Below are positions 33,469 to 44,041 of a DNA stretch of 64,000 bases, one piece after another. A program made the translations under genes and the position numbers. Every line of letters starts with the position of its first letter. Position 1 is the stretch's first letter. Source of the DNA: Cylicocyclus nassatus (lineage: Eukaryota > Nematoda > Chromadorea > Rhabditida > Strongylidae); assembly GCA_958299035.1 (NCBI GenBank), contig CATQJL010000305.1, positions 31,881,733 to 31,945,732 of the forward strand, given 5' to 3'. Below the pieces are notes generated by a model. That model was not told where the DNA came from. It saw only the letters and a list, made by a program, of their open reading frames with translations, and did not search any database.

Positions 33469-34319
33469 ATGGTTCGTCAAACTACACGCAGGAATGGCAC
33501 CGACGAAGGCGATATGCCTGTGTGGGCGGCCAAGTTGATTAAACGGTTTGATGCCTATTCGTCATCGTTCGAAAGGACCGCAAGTGAGTTATTCAATCGA
33601 GTTTTTGACGAAATCAAAGAAATAAAAAATACGCAAAGGGAGATTTTGGCGCGTTTGGGGGTCTAGAAAGTAGACTTTCGGATCTGCACTCGGACAAATT
33701 TAGTCAGCAAAAGTTACTGTATTCCACACTTGCCAAAGTCCATGCGGACAAACAAGTTGGAAGAAAAATCAAGGGTGACGAGTCGGCTACTCATCGTCTT
33801 GATCAAGAGATTATACAGGAATACATCTATACATCGGGCGAAAGGGAATTGATCGAGGAGTACGATAAGGGGAATGTGACCATCCACCGCCACCCTCCCG
33901 GCCAACCTAGTGGGCCGAAGGCACGTGGTCGTGTTGTAAAGGTGGGTCTTCGCACTAAGGAGTTGCGGGACAAGCTTTTGGAACACATGCGGACAGGGCG
34001 GCAAAGTCCCACTCAGAGGTTTGCGCATTCATACGCTAGGCGCGACTATACAATCGAAGAATTGCAACTGGATCGTGAGCTGCGCAAACTCGCCGGGGAT
34101 ATGAACGCCAGGGAGGGCAGATTGGTTTACGTTGTCCGTGACCTTGAGATAGTCAAGCTCAGGACTCCACGTGAGCTGTCTAGGCGCCCCTTGGTCTCAC
34201 CCACCGCACACGGCAATGGCCGAAGTTTTGCGGTAGATCCGGAAGGACACAGCAATGGTTCATCCCACAACCTCATTATGTCCCCGGTTGTTGCCTCGCA
34301 ATATGTGCCCTACCTATAA
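33469..34319 (+). pseudogene. LINE ORF1 remnant
   Basis: It starts at MVRQTTRRNGTDEGDMPVWA and contains a short coiled-coil-like stretch (FNRVFDEIKEIKNTQREILA). A frame change near 33666 precedes a basic second half from about 33750 to 34319 with SYARRDYTIEELQLDRELRK and REGRLVYVVRDLEIVKLRTP. These phrases are typical of ORF1 proteins of nematode CR1/T1 elements, which act as nucleic-acid chaperones. It is broken by at least one frameshift. Confidence 0.7.
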
Positions 34320-34412
34320 TACCCAATAGGGAATAAGCCCTCAAACTGAGACAGTTTTGTTACCTCATAATAACTGCTCAAAGGAAACCTACAATTTCAG
34401 TACAATTCTGAT

Positions 34413-36479
34413 TTGAATGGTCGTGTAGTTTTGTTTAATGCCCGTTCTATCTGTAATAAACTTCCTGATTTGCACAGACTCCTTCATTTATCACCATCCA
34501 TGCTTCTTATCACGAAGTCATGGTGCAAACCACATCTTATACATGATGCTAATGTCTGCCAAGGTTTTGATTACGATATATATAGATGCGATAGAGAAGG
34601 CAACACCGTGGGAGGAGGGGTCCTTGCCCTTATTAGCAGGAGGCTAGAGCTTAGTTTCCAGCCAAAACTTTTCTCCCTACTGCCAGTGTCTATGTTTTTG
34701 TTTAACTGAAGAAGCTGGTTGCACCTATTTTATTTTAGTATACCGAAGTCCTAATGTGATAGCACATCCTTTGGAGGTGCAGTGAGATTCTTTGCAGAGA
34801 TGCTCGATAGAAACCAGGACTGTGTTATTTTGGGAGACTTCAACCTGCCTAATACTCGTTGGTATAGTGGTGGTTTGGCAAGTCATTGCTGTGTCTCCAG
34901 TTGCGCGGAACTTCTGCGGCTTATAGAAGTTTATGGCTTACACCAATTAGTGAATTGCCCTACTCGACCTTGTGTTCTCCAATAACTGTAGACTTATAAA
35001 AAATCTTCAGGTTTGCGCACCCTTCTCTACATCGGACCATCGCTCTATAGCTTTTGAGCTGCGTAAGCGTCATAAAGTTGTTTTGTCGGAGAAATACTTT
35101 CTAGATTTTGCTCATGCAGACTATTTTGCTATAAATGCAAAATTGTTGGAAATTGACTGGAGAAACATCTCTCTAAGCGCAGTTTCGGCAGATCATTGTT
35201 ACGATTTATTTCTTAATGTTTGTTATGATGCTATAAACAACTTTGTGCCTTGGCGTAAAGTTGCCCGTGGTCATACCCTCATGTATCCGCAAAGGATACT
35301 TAGGCTTGAAGAGAAGGTTTCTAGGCTTTATCATGCAAGGAATAGAATTGGCCCTCAGAAGCATTTGAGATTTTCAAAAAAACTCAAGCGAGAGTTGTAC
35401 CGTTGTAGACTAGCAGAAGAGGATAGAATCGCTCGTAGCCGCAACATCAAAGCATTCTATCGCTTCTGCAATCAAAACCTGAAGATGTCTAACGGTATTG
35501 GTACCATATATGACTCTTCTGGGCACGCTTGCAAGAGTGATAAGGACAAAGCAGAAAGGTTTGCCGAATTTTTCAAAAGCGTTTATAAAGAACCTACAAC
35601 CTCTAAAGCAAAATGCCCATCTTTTACAAACCAGACTCGATTATCTTGACATCACCACGGATACAGTCTATCATATTTTGAGGCGCCTCCCACTTAGGAG
35701 ATCCACGTCCCCTGACCAACTACCATACATTTTCCTTCGTAAAGCATCTCTCGGTATAGCTCCAGTCTTGGCGTTACTATTCCAAAGACTCCTTCTTTGG
35801 GGAGAGACTCCTTTACTCTGGCGCACCGCAATTGTGAAGCCAATATTTAAAAAAGGCTGCAAAGCTGACGTCATAAATTATAGACCGATTTGTTTGACAT
35901 CTTCGGTCAGCAAAGTCTTTGAAAGAATAATCAACAAACAAAATTGTTCGTATCTTGAAAGGAACCAGCTAATCTATAATGCGCAGCACGGCTTTCTTCT
36001 CAAAAGATCTACACTGTCAGCTCTCATGTTCACAGTGCCTATGTGGCAAAAAGCTATTGATGATAAAAGTTTCGTTACAGTTTGCTACCTAGATTACAAA
36101 AAAGCATTTGACTCTTGCCTTTGGACCTACTTTTTACGAAACTAAGAGCGTATGGCATTCAGGGATGCCTGCTCAAATTTTTGAAATCCTTTCTGCTCAA
36201 CAGTACGCAAAAGGTGCAAGTCAATGAATCCTTCTCTTCTACGTACCAAACAACGAGCGGTGTGCCGCAGGGAACTTGCCTAGGTCCTGTGATGTTTCGC
36301 TATATATCAATGATCTACCGACATGCCTTCCCCAGAATATACTCTGCTCAATTTATGTTGACGATACCAAGCTTTTTTGCTATAATTCCCCTAGTCTGAT
36401 GCAGAACGCCTTAAATACCGTAGAGGGGTGGTCCAAAAGATGGGAGCTCGACATTTCCATTGAAAAAACCTTCATTTAG
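34413..36479 (+). pseudogene. LINE ORF2 remnant: endonuclease and reverse transcriptase
   Basis: The endonuclease parts show VLFNARSICNKLPDLHRLL, ITKSWCKPHLIHDANVCQGF, VILGDFNLPNTRW and STSDHRSIAFEL, the usual landmarks of the exonuclease/endonuclease/phosphatase fold. The reverse-transcriptase parts show IVKPIFKKGCKADVINYRPI, AQHGFLLKRSTLSAL, VCYLDYKKAFDS, TSGVPQGTCLGP and the catalytic IYVDDTKLF. The pieces lie in at least four frames, with breaks near 34709, 34980, 35640, 36140 and 36290, so the product is dead. Confidence 0.8.
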
Positions 36480-37110
36480 TCGGGGCTATGCACCCCCAAT
36501 GGCAATTTAGTATTGGAGAACAACAACTTCGAGTATTGAATAATGCTAGAGACCTTGGTGTGTATACCCATACTCTTGCCAGTTGGAGTTCGAGAAGTAC
36601 ATAAGAGATGTAATTGATGCTGCTCACACCAGATGCAATTACATACTACGCGCATAATCACATCTAGAATCTTTGCCCGGGCTGGAATGTTTCGACTGCC
36701 ATACAAAACTAGGCTCTCCATACTCACCGCGAACCAGGATCTAGTCTTCAAAATTATGACTGTAAAAGTTGAGCTGAGAATACAAGATTTTTTCAGACTG
36801 TCAACTTTTAACAATCTCACTAGAGGACACAACTTCAGGGTTGTAGTAGGAAAAGTTAGAACTAAGCAGTTCTTCAACTCCTTCTTAGTGCGCGTAGTCA
36901 AAACCTGGAATGATCTCCCTGTGGAAGCTGTTACTGCGAGAAACACCTTCATTTTCAACAGAGAAGTTCAAAAATATTTGAAATCGCAAGGGTTCATTCT
37001 GACTTTTAATTGCAGAAGTCGAAGAAGTCGGTGCCCCTTTGTCCTCTCAACAGCAGCACTCTAGCCGGTTTTTGGTTCTATCCAGAAGAGGAAATTGCAC
37101 TATATGCTGT

Positions 37111-38633
37111 CCCTTCTACTCTATTCCTTAGGGAAAACATTTAAAAAAAAGAAAAACATCAAAAAAAAAACTACTGCAATAAGCCATAAGCCATATTGTT
37201 TCTTTTCTACCTCACTTCCCTTTCTCGGATGAACTATCCACCTCTTAAAAGTTTCATTTTGTTCTGTTTTTGCATGTCTTGTTGTCCTTTGGAAATACTT
37301 TTTGATGGGGTTATAACCAGCTAGCCTCCGCCCGTAGGCTCGCTGGCCTTTAAAAAATGGGAACATAATTTCTGAGAGGCAGCAAGATTCCTCAGTCGAC
37401 CGTGAATGTACTTTCTTTTCCTCAAAAGATATGATTTGTTATCGACTTTATCAAATAAATATAAAATATCAAATATATGATTTTACGACAGTGAGATGTA
37501 GTGGCTCACCGGAAGAGTTTGTAGGATCAATTCGAAATTTTGGTTTCCACATTTTTATACTTCATGTACTGAGAAACATAAGAAATAGAAGTGTGCACTA
37601 CCTATTTAGGACCAACATAGCTGGATATGTATGATATCGGAGGTCACGACACTTCTATGTGAAGAAAGAAAAGTTATTCCTGACCGAATTACTGATGAAG
37701 TGGTAATAACATTCCGCTAATCATTCAAATTCTGCATTTCATTTTGCCGAGGACAGTTTTATCGATTTCGTTTCTCAAACAATATGCTAATATTGCACTC
37801 TATAGCTTGTGCAGTACGTAGCTGCTTCTAGAGACGGATGCTGCTATGCTCAAGTTTCCAGATTGCGTCAAGGAGAGAGAACGACTGATGACGGCAAGAT
37901 CTTGTAAATTTCCGTAGGGGCAACCCCGTAGGCATCTCCTCCGTAGTTGATTGTCCTCACCAGGGTCTTGCACGAGCGTGGTGAATGCCAAGCTGGAATT
38001 CGTTTGTAAAAGCAAAAAAAAAATATCGTAAATACACTTTTAGGAGTATATTATGCTACCTTAACAGGTTGCTACACGGCTGATAAAAAGAACACGATCT
38101 TGCTCGCGCTATTCTCAAATCTGAATATCTTCTCACAACAAATAAAGTAGTAAATAAATGGTAGGTAAATGCCTCGTTTACAATCACATATAATGCTACG
38201 ACTCCCAAATTTATGTACAAATGGACAAAGGCTAGAGCTCCGTGTGAGTATTGTGGAAAATTATGTGACGTTTTCGTCAGAAATTTTTCATCGTGAAAGC
38301 TTCCATCACATTTTTACTGAGAATTTTTCATAGGAACTGGCGCAAGTACGACCGCATATAAATCGAAAGTGGCATAGACGGGTTCGTCTTACAGGTCTAG
38401 GTCAGGTCATAGGTCAGTTCGTCTTCCTCACTTGCCACCATCCGCTGGACTGTGGTCCTGACATGGTAAACAACAGAATGTCCAAGGGATCATAATTTAC
38501 GGAAATGGCGCCTACTGGCGGTTTCGTTCTTCTACCAGTACCGTCACTCCGTAGGCTTTACAAAAATGAAGGGCATGATGTTCCAGCCAACTCTGCAATC
38601 GGACTCGTTCTATATGAGAAGAGGGTTTTGTGC
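37111..38633. other. Unassigned spacer after the LINE
   Basis: Includes ACCAGCTAGCCTCCGCCCGT near 37318, which is repeated near 48098. Several short frames exist on both strands without splice support. The direct repeat noted at 38597-38634 belongs to the hairpin below. Confidence 0.25.
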
Positions 38634-38798
38634 ATGATAGGCTGCAAAGAGAGGTGCCGCTTAGACGGCACATTCTCGCTCGAATCGGACTCGTTCTATA
38701 TGAGAAGAGGGTTATTGTGCACACTTAGCCTTTAAGTGCGAGTCCGATTCGAGCGAGAATGTGCCGTCTAAGCGGCACCTCTCTTTGCAGCCTATCAT
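38634..38798. repeat. Perfect 60-base inverted repeat
   Basis: Arms 38634-38693 and 38739-38798 are exact reverse complements across a 45-base loop. The loop-proximal part of the left arm and the loop (AATCGGACTCGTTCTATATG onward) is itself a direct repeat of 38597-38634. There are no transposon-type ends or target duplication. Confidence 0.85.
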
Positions 38799-39177
38799 TC
38801 TGTTGCCAGACCGTGAAGGTCATGCATAAGCATGACCTGCTCTGATATATGCATCTTTATTGCCCAGACATTGTCGAGTGACCGTGCCAAGCCTTTTTAT
38901 ATCAGCATTCTACCACTGTTCCAATGCGGACAAGTCGTCTGACTCAATAAATCTGCCAGGCTAGTGTATTGCTCACACCTGTAGATATTCCTACCAAGGC
39001 GACAACTACGCCTAAGGCTACGTCACTGCACATCAGCCTGATAGAGAATTTCGCGCCCTCCCCCCCCCCCCTCGCTTAGGCTCTGCACCTCTTTTCCGAG
39101 TGTACTCACAGGCCAAGCTCTAATTGCTAATCAAGTTTGGAAAAACGATTTCAGAGCATTCGCCAAAGAAGTGCGGA
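38799..39177. other. Spacer with a poly-C tract
   Basis: Contains a C-rich run near 39060-39072; otherwise nothing recognised. Confidence 0.3.
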
Positions 39178-39275
39178 GCTCAGACAAGGCTTTGAGCGGT
39201 ATTAGAGCCGCTCAAAGCCTTGTCTGAGTACAAAGATACCCCTTGCACCAAATGAGGCAAGGGGTATCTTTGTAC
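39178..39275. repeat. Two adjacent perfect hairpins
   Basis: Hairpin one pairs 39178-39199 with 39208-39229 (22 bases, 8-base loop). Hairpin two pairs about 39228-39246 with 39257-39275 (19 bases, 10-base loop). They are back to back, with the first stem's last bases abutting the second stem's first. They lie at the 3' end of a 110-codon minus-strand frame (39202-39534) for which I found no splice support. Confidence 0.85.
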
Positions 39276-40738
39276 CTTTTCCAGTTGTACTTGCAGGTTG
39301 TTTCAACGAGCATCTTTCGCAGAAGCCCACGAGATGTAGCTGCTCTACCGCACCGCAGACGAAGTGGTACTCGAATGCGAGGACGAAGCTGTGATTGAGA
39401 AGACCGCAATCGATTCTTCCTCCACTTTTCTTTCGTACCCTTTCTGGTGCGCATTTGTGGACTTTCATTCCTGCCTCAACTTTGATTTTCGTCTCGGACA
39501 GTATCTCGCAATCAGGTAAAAGCGGGACTGCCATTACATGTTGCAGTTTTACAATATGCTAAGAGGATCGCAATAGGTCAAGACTTATCTTAAACCACCA
39601 TTCGAAAGTCATAAAGCTCCTAACTGTAAAATAAAAATTGGAATAGCGTCACTCAAGCGTTTCACTCTTGAAAATTGTAAGGTACCTATCAAATACGCAC
39701 AGCGATCAAATATCACCAAGGATTTAACAGACATCCATGAGAGACGTTTGTACATATGATAAAGAAAACTTTGGGAAGAACCAAAATTTGATATTAAGTA
39801 CCTAACTCAATAGCATACATTCAGCGCTAAGGTATCACTTCCTCTCGGCAGCCGACGAGCTGCGGCGCGGGAACGCAGCCTCACCTCGTGGGCTACCAAG
39901 CCGGTTGATACAGCCTATACGTAAGGCTGAGTTCACATTCTCGATTGCCAGCAATGGCCCCTAAAGGAGGCTCGAAGAATTTTGCCGCCGCACGCGATGA
40001 CGTCTACCTTAGAGTTTCGCCGCAAGCGACGCGCCAAATGTCTCGCGACATTTCGTGTTGGTGTGCAGCAAGCGGGTAACTATAAACGAAGCCTACGTCC
40101 CTTTACTTATTGCTTTTTCACCATGATAAAGGCTAGGCAATTGCGCGTGATGCAATAAAGCAAACGCAGAGGAATCGCTCTCCATGGACAACATCACATG
40201 AAAGATTTCCCATCCCACAAAAGGACAGTAGCATCATACGGTCGTCTTAATGTTGACTCATGCCATCCATGCAATGCTGTACAAATAGTTATTCACTGTG
40301 AATGTTACGAAACTTGTGAGTGATGGATCCGTATGTTTTGAACTTTGCGAACATTCATGTTTCGATAAATGTCATATAAATACGCGAGTTCAAACAAAAG
40401 AGAACCATTTGCCATAGCGATCAAGTCCATGTGGTTATGTCCCTCCATCTTTGTTCGAAAAAACATGTTTTTCTTTTCATAGCACAAGTTCTACTGTTTT
40501 CCTCAAATTTCGCCCACTTTATTTCTCGCAATATTTCACATGCGATGTTCAATTATTTGACATAAGTGCTTGTAAAATATTCCTAGCGATGCACAGGCAA
40601 CCATTTGCATTCGTTTCGATAACATTTCGTATCGATGCGATTTGTCCTTCTTCCGAGCTGTCGCCACTTTTCTTTAAATTCTAGACTCACTTTACCATTT
40701 ACAGTTTTTTCTCCTTTTTTTTATTTTGCTATACTTCA
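39276..40738. other. Spacer with unresolved exon-like frames
   Basis: Minus-strand frames at 39202-39534, 40305-40487 and about 40554-40684 have protein-like composition (for example SGDSSEEGQIASIRNVIETN at 40600-40680), but competing frames are also open. No chain of exons could be fixed. A GC-rich block at 39840-40080 is unassigned. Confidence 0.25.
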
Positions 40739-40853
40739 GATTATTCTAAGAGGACCGTTTCAATGAGAAGAGCACATATTCCAATTCTGATTATTGCATT
40801 CATTTGCACCTTCGTTATATCAGGTCAGCGAACATTTTCTATGCGACGAACGT
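40739..40853 (+). CDS. Possible first exon of a secreted protein gene
   Basis: A nematode-type acceptor (TTATTTTGCTATACTTCAG ending at 40739) could be a trans-splice or 5' UTR splice site. It is followed 23 bases later by an ATG opening a signal-peptide-like sequence, MRRAHIPILIIAFICTFVIS. The frame runs to the consensus donor T|GTAAGC at 40853/40854. Later exons are uncertain: the acceptor CCTTTTTGCAG at about 42742 is compatible in phase and opens a short cysteine-containing end, with the mariner at 41645-42325 then inside the intron. That joining is speculative. Confidence 0.35.
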
Positions 40854-41644
40854 GTAAGCCTCAAAAGCCACACACTTTCTTATTTCGAGTTTATACGTTG
40901 GCGAGCATTAGCAGTTCAATTTTTTCGGGGAGAGGGGGGGGGGGGAGGGTGACAGAAATGTTCCCGGGGTTGCCCATTTTTCGTTAAAAAAGTTTGAGGT
41001 AGTCTAGAAAAAATTGGAATACCCTAACTTCGAGAATTCGAAAAAGGGAGCGTCGATAGCCATGCTCTTGAAGAAGTTTTCGTTTACAAAGACATTCTGA
41101 TTATCTATAAGATTCAACTCATTTTGATTGTTTACGAGTAAAAAATAGTTTCTTGCTCAATTTTGTCACTTTATCTGCTTAGACGATCACGGAAACTTCC
41201 CGAGGGTTCGCTAATTTGTCGAATTTCCGAGGACTCGAGTCAGTACTGAGATCGATGGGAGCAAAAAGTGGGAACTTTGCGAGAACTTTGACATCAAAAG
41301 CAAATCAGTTAGGGATTTACCAAATTCCCTTGGGATGTGTCCCAAAATGCAAAGCTTTCCGAGAACTTCAAATTGCCTAGGGCTTTGCGGTATTTCGTAA
41401 TAATTCTACGTCTACTGCGATGTCATAAGTGCTATATCATAATACCGAAGTGTATCGATCACAGAGTTTTGATCTTACTTGAGAGGAAATGATCAGAACT
41501 CAACTTAGCCATTCCAAACAAATGTATATCATCGGACTCCTTTTGAGATTTTGAATATATGTTTCTTATCTGCCAAGCGACTATCTGGAAGAAGTTATGA
41601 GCGTTCAAATATGGGAAATTTATCGAGCTTCGACGAATGTATTA
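40854..41644. repeat. Poly-G tract and dispersed repeat arms
   Basis: A G-rich tract lies at 40926-40948. 41170-41400 repeats GAGAACTT-type units related to 45640-45880. 41488-41640 is an R1 arm mirrored at 42455-42605 on the other side of the mariner element. Confidence 0.4.
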
Positions 41645-42325
41645 GACTGAACCGAAAGTTCTGTCGCACCATCTTAAAAAATCGTAACTTCTTCCTCTCA
41701 TTATAGTTTCCATTACCAAAATACCACCAAAAAAGTAACTCATGTACTTTCTAAAGACATTTTGCCTGCTTTCTTCTAAGCTTAGATCGCGGAGATAGAA
41801 ATGGGAAAATATTATTTTAGGTTCGGAATTTTGAGGCAAGCTCGTTAGAAGCAAAACTGTGCCATATAGACTACTTGAACCCCTCTTTCTAGCTGAGCAA
41901 GATTCGCGCTGATCGAGTTCTTTTCAGATAAGTCACTATTTTCGATAAAAAATGCCAAAAAATCGGTTTCTTAAAAAAATTGGTTTTTTGCCATCTCTTC
42001 TCAAAAGCATAACTTTTCAGAGAACAGCTCTGCAACGCGAGTTTTGCTCAGCTAGAAAGAGGGCTTCAAATAGTCTAGGAAACTGGTGTTTCTGATTTTA
42101 TAACACAGTTTTGAAATTTTTAACGGGCTTGCCTCACAATTCTGAATTTGAAGTGAGTTTTTCCAATTTTATCTCTGCATTCAAAGCTTAGTATATAGCA
42201 GACAAGGTATCCGTAGAAAGTGCATGAAATGCTCTTTTCAAGAAAGTTTTACTCATGCCAAAACGTCGTGACAAGAACAAGTTACAATTTTTTGAAAATA
42301 GGGCGACAGAACTTCCGGTTTAACC
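41645..42325. mobile_element. 681-base mariner-type element
   Basis: The left end reads TTAGACTGAACCGAAAGTTC, and the complement of the right end reads TTAGGTTAAACCGGAAGTTC, both continuing TGTCGC. TA flanks both ends (41643-41644, 42326-42327). It lies between the two arms of an R1 foldback. The arms near the ends mirror each other; there is no transposase. Confidence 0.7.
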
Positions 42326-42903
42326 TAATATTTTTTGAAAGGCAGCCTGATGGCTCGTATTTACAGTGGCCATGGATTATTTCAATGACAAGAAAAGGAT
42401 ACATTCACTAAAAACCTTATAAGTGTTTTTGAAACCTAATTCGTAGAATGCACCACAAAATACTTGACAAATCGCACATTTATACGCCCATAACTCCTCC
42501 CAGATAGTCGCTTGGCAGATGATAAACATATTCATCAGCTTTCAAAGACGAGTCCGATGACAGCATGTTCGGTATGGCTGGGTTAAGTTCTAACCATTCC
42601 CTGTCTACCAATGCCCACTTCAATACCTAATTTTATCATCTCCTTGTTTTATGCTGTAAATCGCTCTAGCACTAGGTTTGTCGGCGAAACTGTTTTCCCA
42701 TGTCCTTCTTTACTCTGGCTTAAATGTGGTTCCTTTTTGCAGGGAAAGCTGCTGTCCTGTGCAAAATCCTCTTAAATCTCAATTGCCAAGGGCTTCAAAT
42801 CTGAGCTGGCACCAGGGAGATTTGAAACGACGTCCTCTCTGATCTTGAAAATTTTGTACGAAGTCCGCAGACCGAGAAAATTTCAGATGACTATAAAACG
42901 CCT
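42326..42903. repeat. R1 right arm and spacer
   Basis: 42455-42605 is the mirror of 41488-41640. The remainder includes the acceptor near 42742 discussed with the signal-peptide exon. Confidence 0.35.
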
Positions 42904-43129
42904 AAGGCCTAAGGCATACCTCAGGCGATTTGGCACTGCAACGACTCTCCATAGCTGGTCGTAAACGCACTTTGCTTGGGCCAGACTTCTTGAGTTTGTT
43001 ACAATTTACGAATTCTACGCACCCATGCATCTGAGAGCCTCGCATGCTTAATCTCTAGACATCTGGCAAATCGCCAAGTGCGTGGATGTGGCGATTTCGC
43101 AAAGTCGAGAGAGGTATGCCTTAGGCCTA
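42904..43129. mobile_element. Palindromic MITE with GGCCTAAGGCATACC ends
   Basis: The left AGGCCTAAGGCATACCTC and right GAGGTATGCCTTAGGCCT match as terminal inverted repeats, with partial mirroring inside (GGCGATTTGGCA and TGTGGCGATTTCGC). A second inverted pair, GAGCTGGCACC (about 42800) and GGTGCCAGCTC (about 43229), lies outside it. Confidence 0.55.
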
Positions 43130-43747
43130 CCAGAAAACTATGAAATCGTCTTTTCCTCGTATGTGAACCTTCACAGTATAGATACAACTTATGTACACAA
43201 AGTATGAAAACTTAGGTGAGCAAGGGGTCGGTGCCAGCTCCATGGCACCCAGCTGGCACGGTGGCTAATTCAGAAAAAAAAATTCAGCAGAGCTTTCATT
43301 CTTATAAGTACCATAGTTCGGATCCCCCAACGCGCATGCACACACCAAATTTGGTGTATATGATTGTGTTTCGTTCGTAGCAAGGCTTTTGTTTGTTTGA
43401 GGCAGATTTCAAATTTTTGGGCTGCGTCAGCTCCGGCATATTGGCGGCATACCGACGGCATGCTAATAGAGGTATAAAGAGTAGGCACGCGGCCGGCATG
43501 CTGGCGGCTTGCCGGCCGCATGCCGGTGGCGCATTCTAGCAGACCAGCATCTAACCCGCGAAAACGACATCCTCTTTGCTTTGCGCCCCAAAATGTTACC
43601 CAGCTTGACTCGGTGCCAGCTGTGCTAAGCCCGCTGAGAGCCTTAAAAATAGCTACACTCTCTTTGATTGTTAATATCTCTTTCTCCACAGTCTTTTGCA
43701 TAGCGTCAGGTACCATTCTGTAAATTTGGCTTCAACTTATGTAGATA
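43130..43747. repeat. GC-rich GGCATGC-type repeats and relic mariner half
   Basis: 43430-43520 holds degenerate CGGCATGCTGGCGGC units. 43630-43747 resembles 26780-26880 (TCAGGTACCATTCTGTAAAT), i.e. the left half of a CAGGGTGTCCC-family palindrome interrupted by the Helitron that follows. Confidence 0.4.
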
Positions 43748-44041
43748 CTAGTTGACTTACCCGGCTCCGTCCGGCCCTGTCATTATTATATTCGTAATCA
43801 GCATACTCGATTACCCCCTGTGCCAACTCCCAGCCCCGTAGCTCAAATTTTGCAAAAAATCGATGAAATCGATAACAATCGATGACGAAAAGTAGCCTAT
43901 GACACCCGCCGGGGCCCGAAGTGTATGTGTGCCAAGTTTGGTCCGGATCGGATCAGAAATGGAATTTTCTATTCGGAACACACTTACACACATACATACA
44001 TAGACAGACAGACATACAGACATTCAGCTTTATATATAAGA
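43748..44041 (-). mobile_element. Short Helitron A copy
   Basis: On the minus strand it runs from TCTTATATATAAAG (44041) to CTAG (43748) and sits between A and T, as Helitrons require. It is 294 bases and contains one arm of the longer copies (ATGGAATTTTCTATTCGGAA and ATACACTTCGGGCCCCGGCG). It is inserted in a mariner relic whose sequence resumes at 44042. Confidence 0.75.

Larger units (their letters stand above)
33331..37110 (+). mobile_element. CR1/T1-like non-LTR retrotransposon, decayed
   Basis: An ORF1 and an endonuclease-RT ORF2 lie in order on the plus strand, with several frame changes between them. Recognisable parts are the ORF1 block at 33469-34319, endonuclease segments at 34413-34985 and reverse-transcriptase segments at 35498-36479. 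A C-terminal domain follows at 36633-37064 (…VKTWNDLPVEAVTARNTF…). The boundaries are approximate: no 5' end is definable, and the 3' end lies shortly after the last stop. It cannot encode functional proteins as it stands. Confidence 0.8.

Noticed and set aside
40305..40690. Protein-like minus-strand frames
   Set aside because: Two or three competing frames are open over the same bases and no chain of exons could be fixed.
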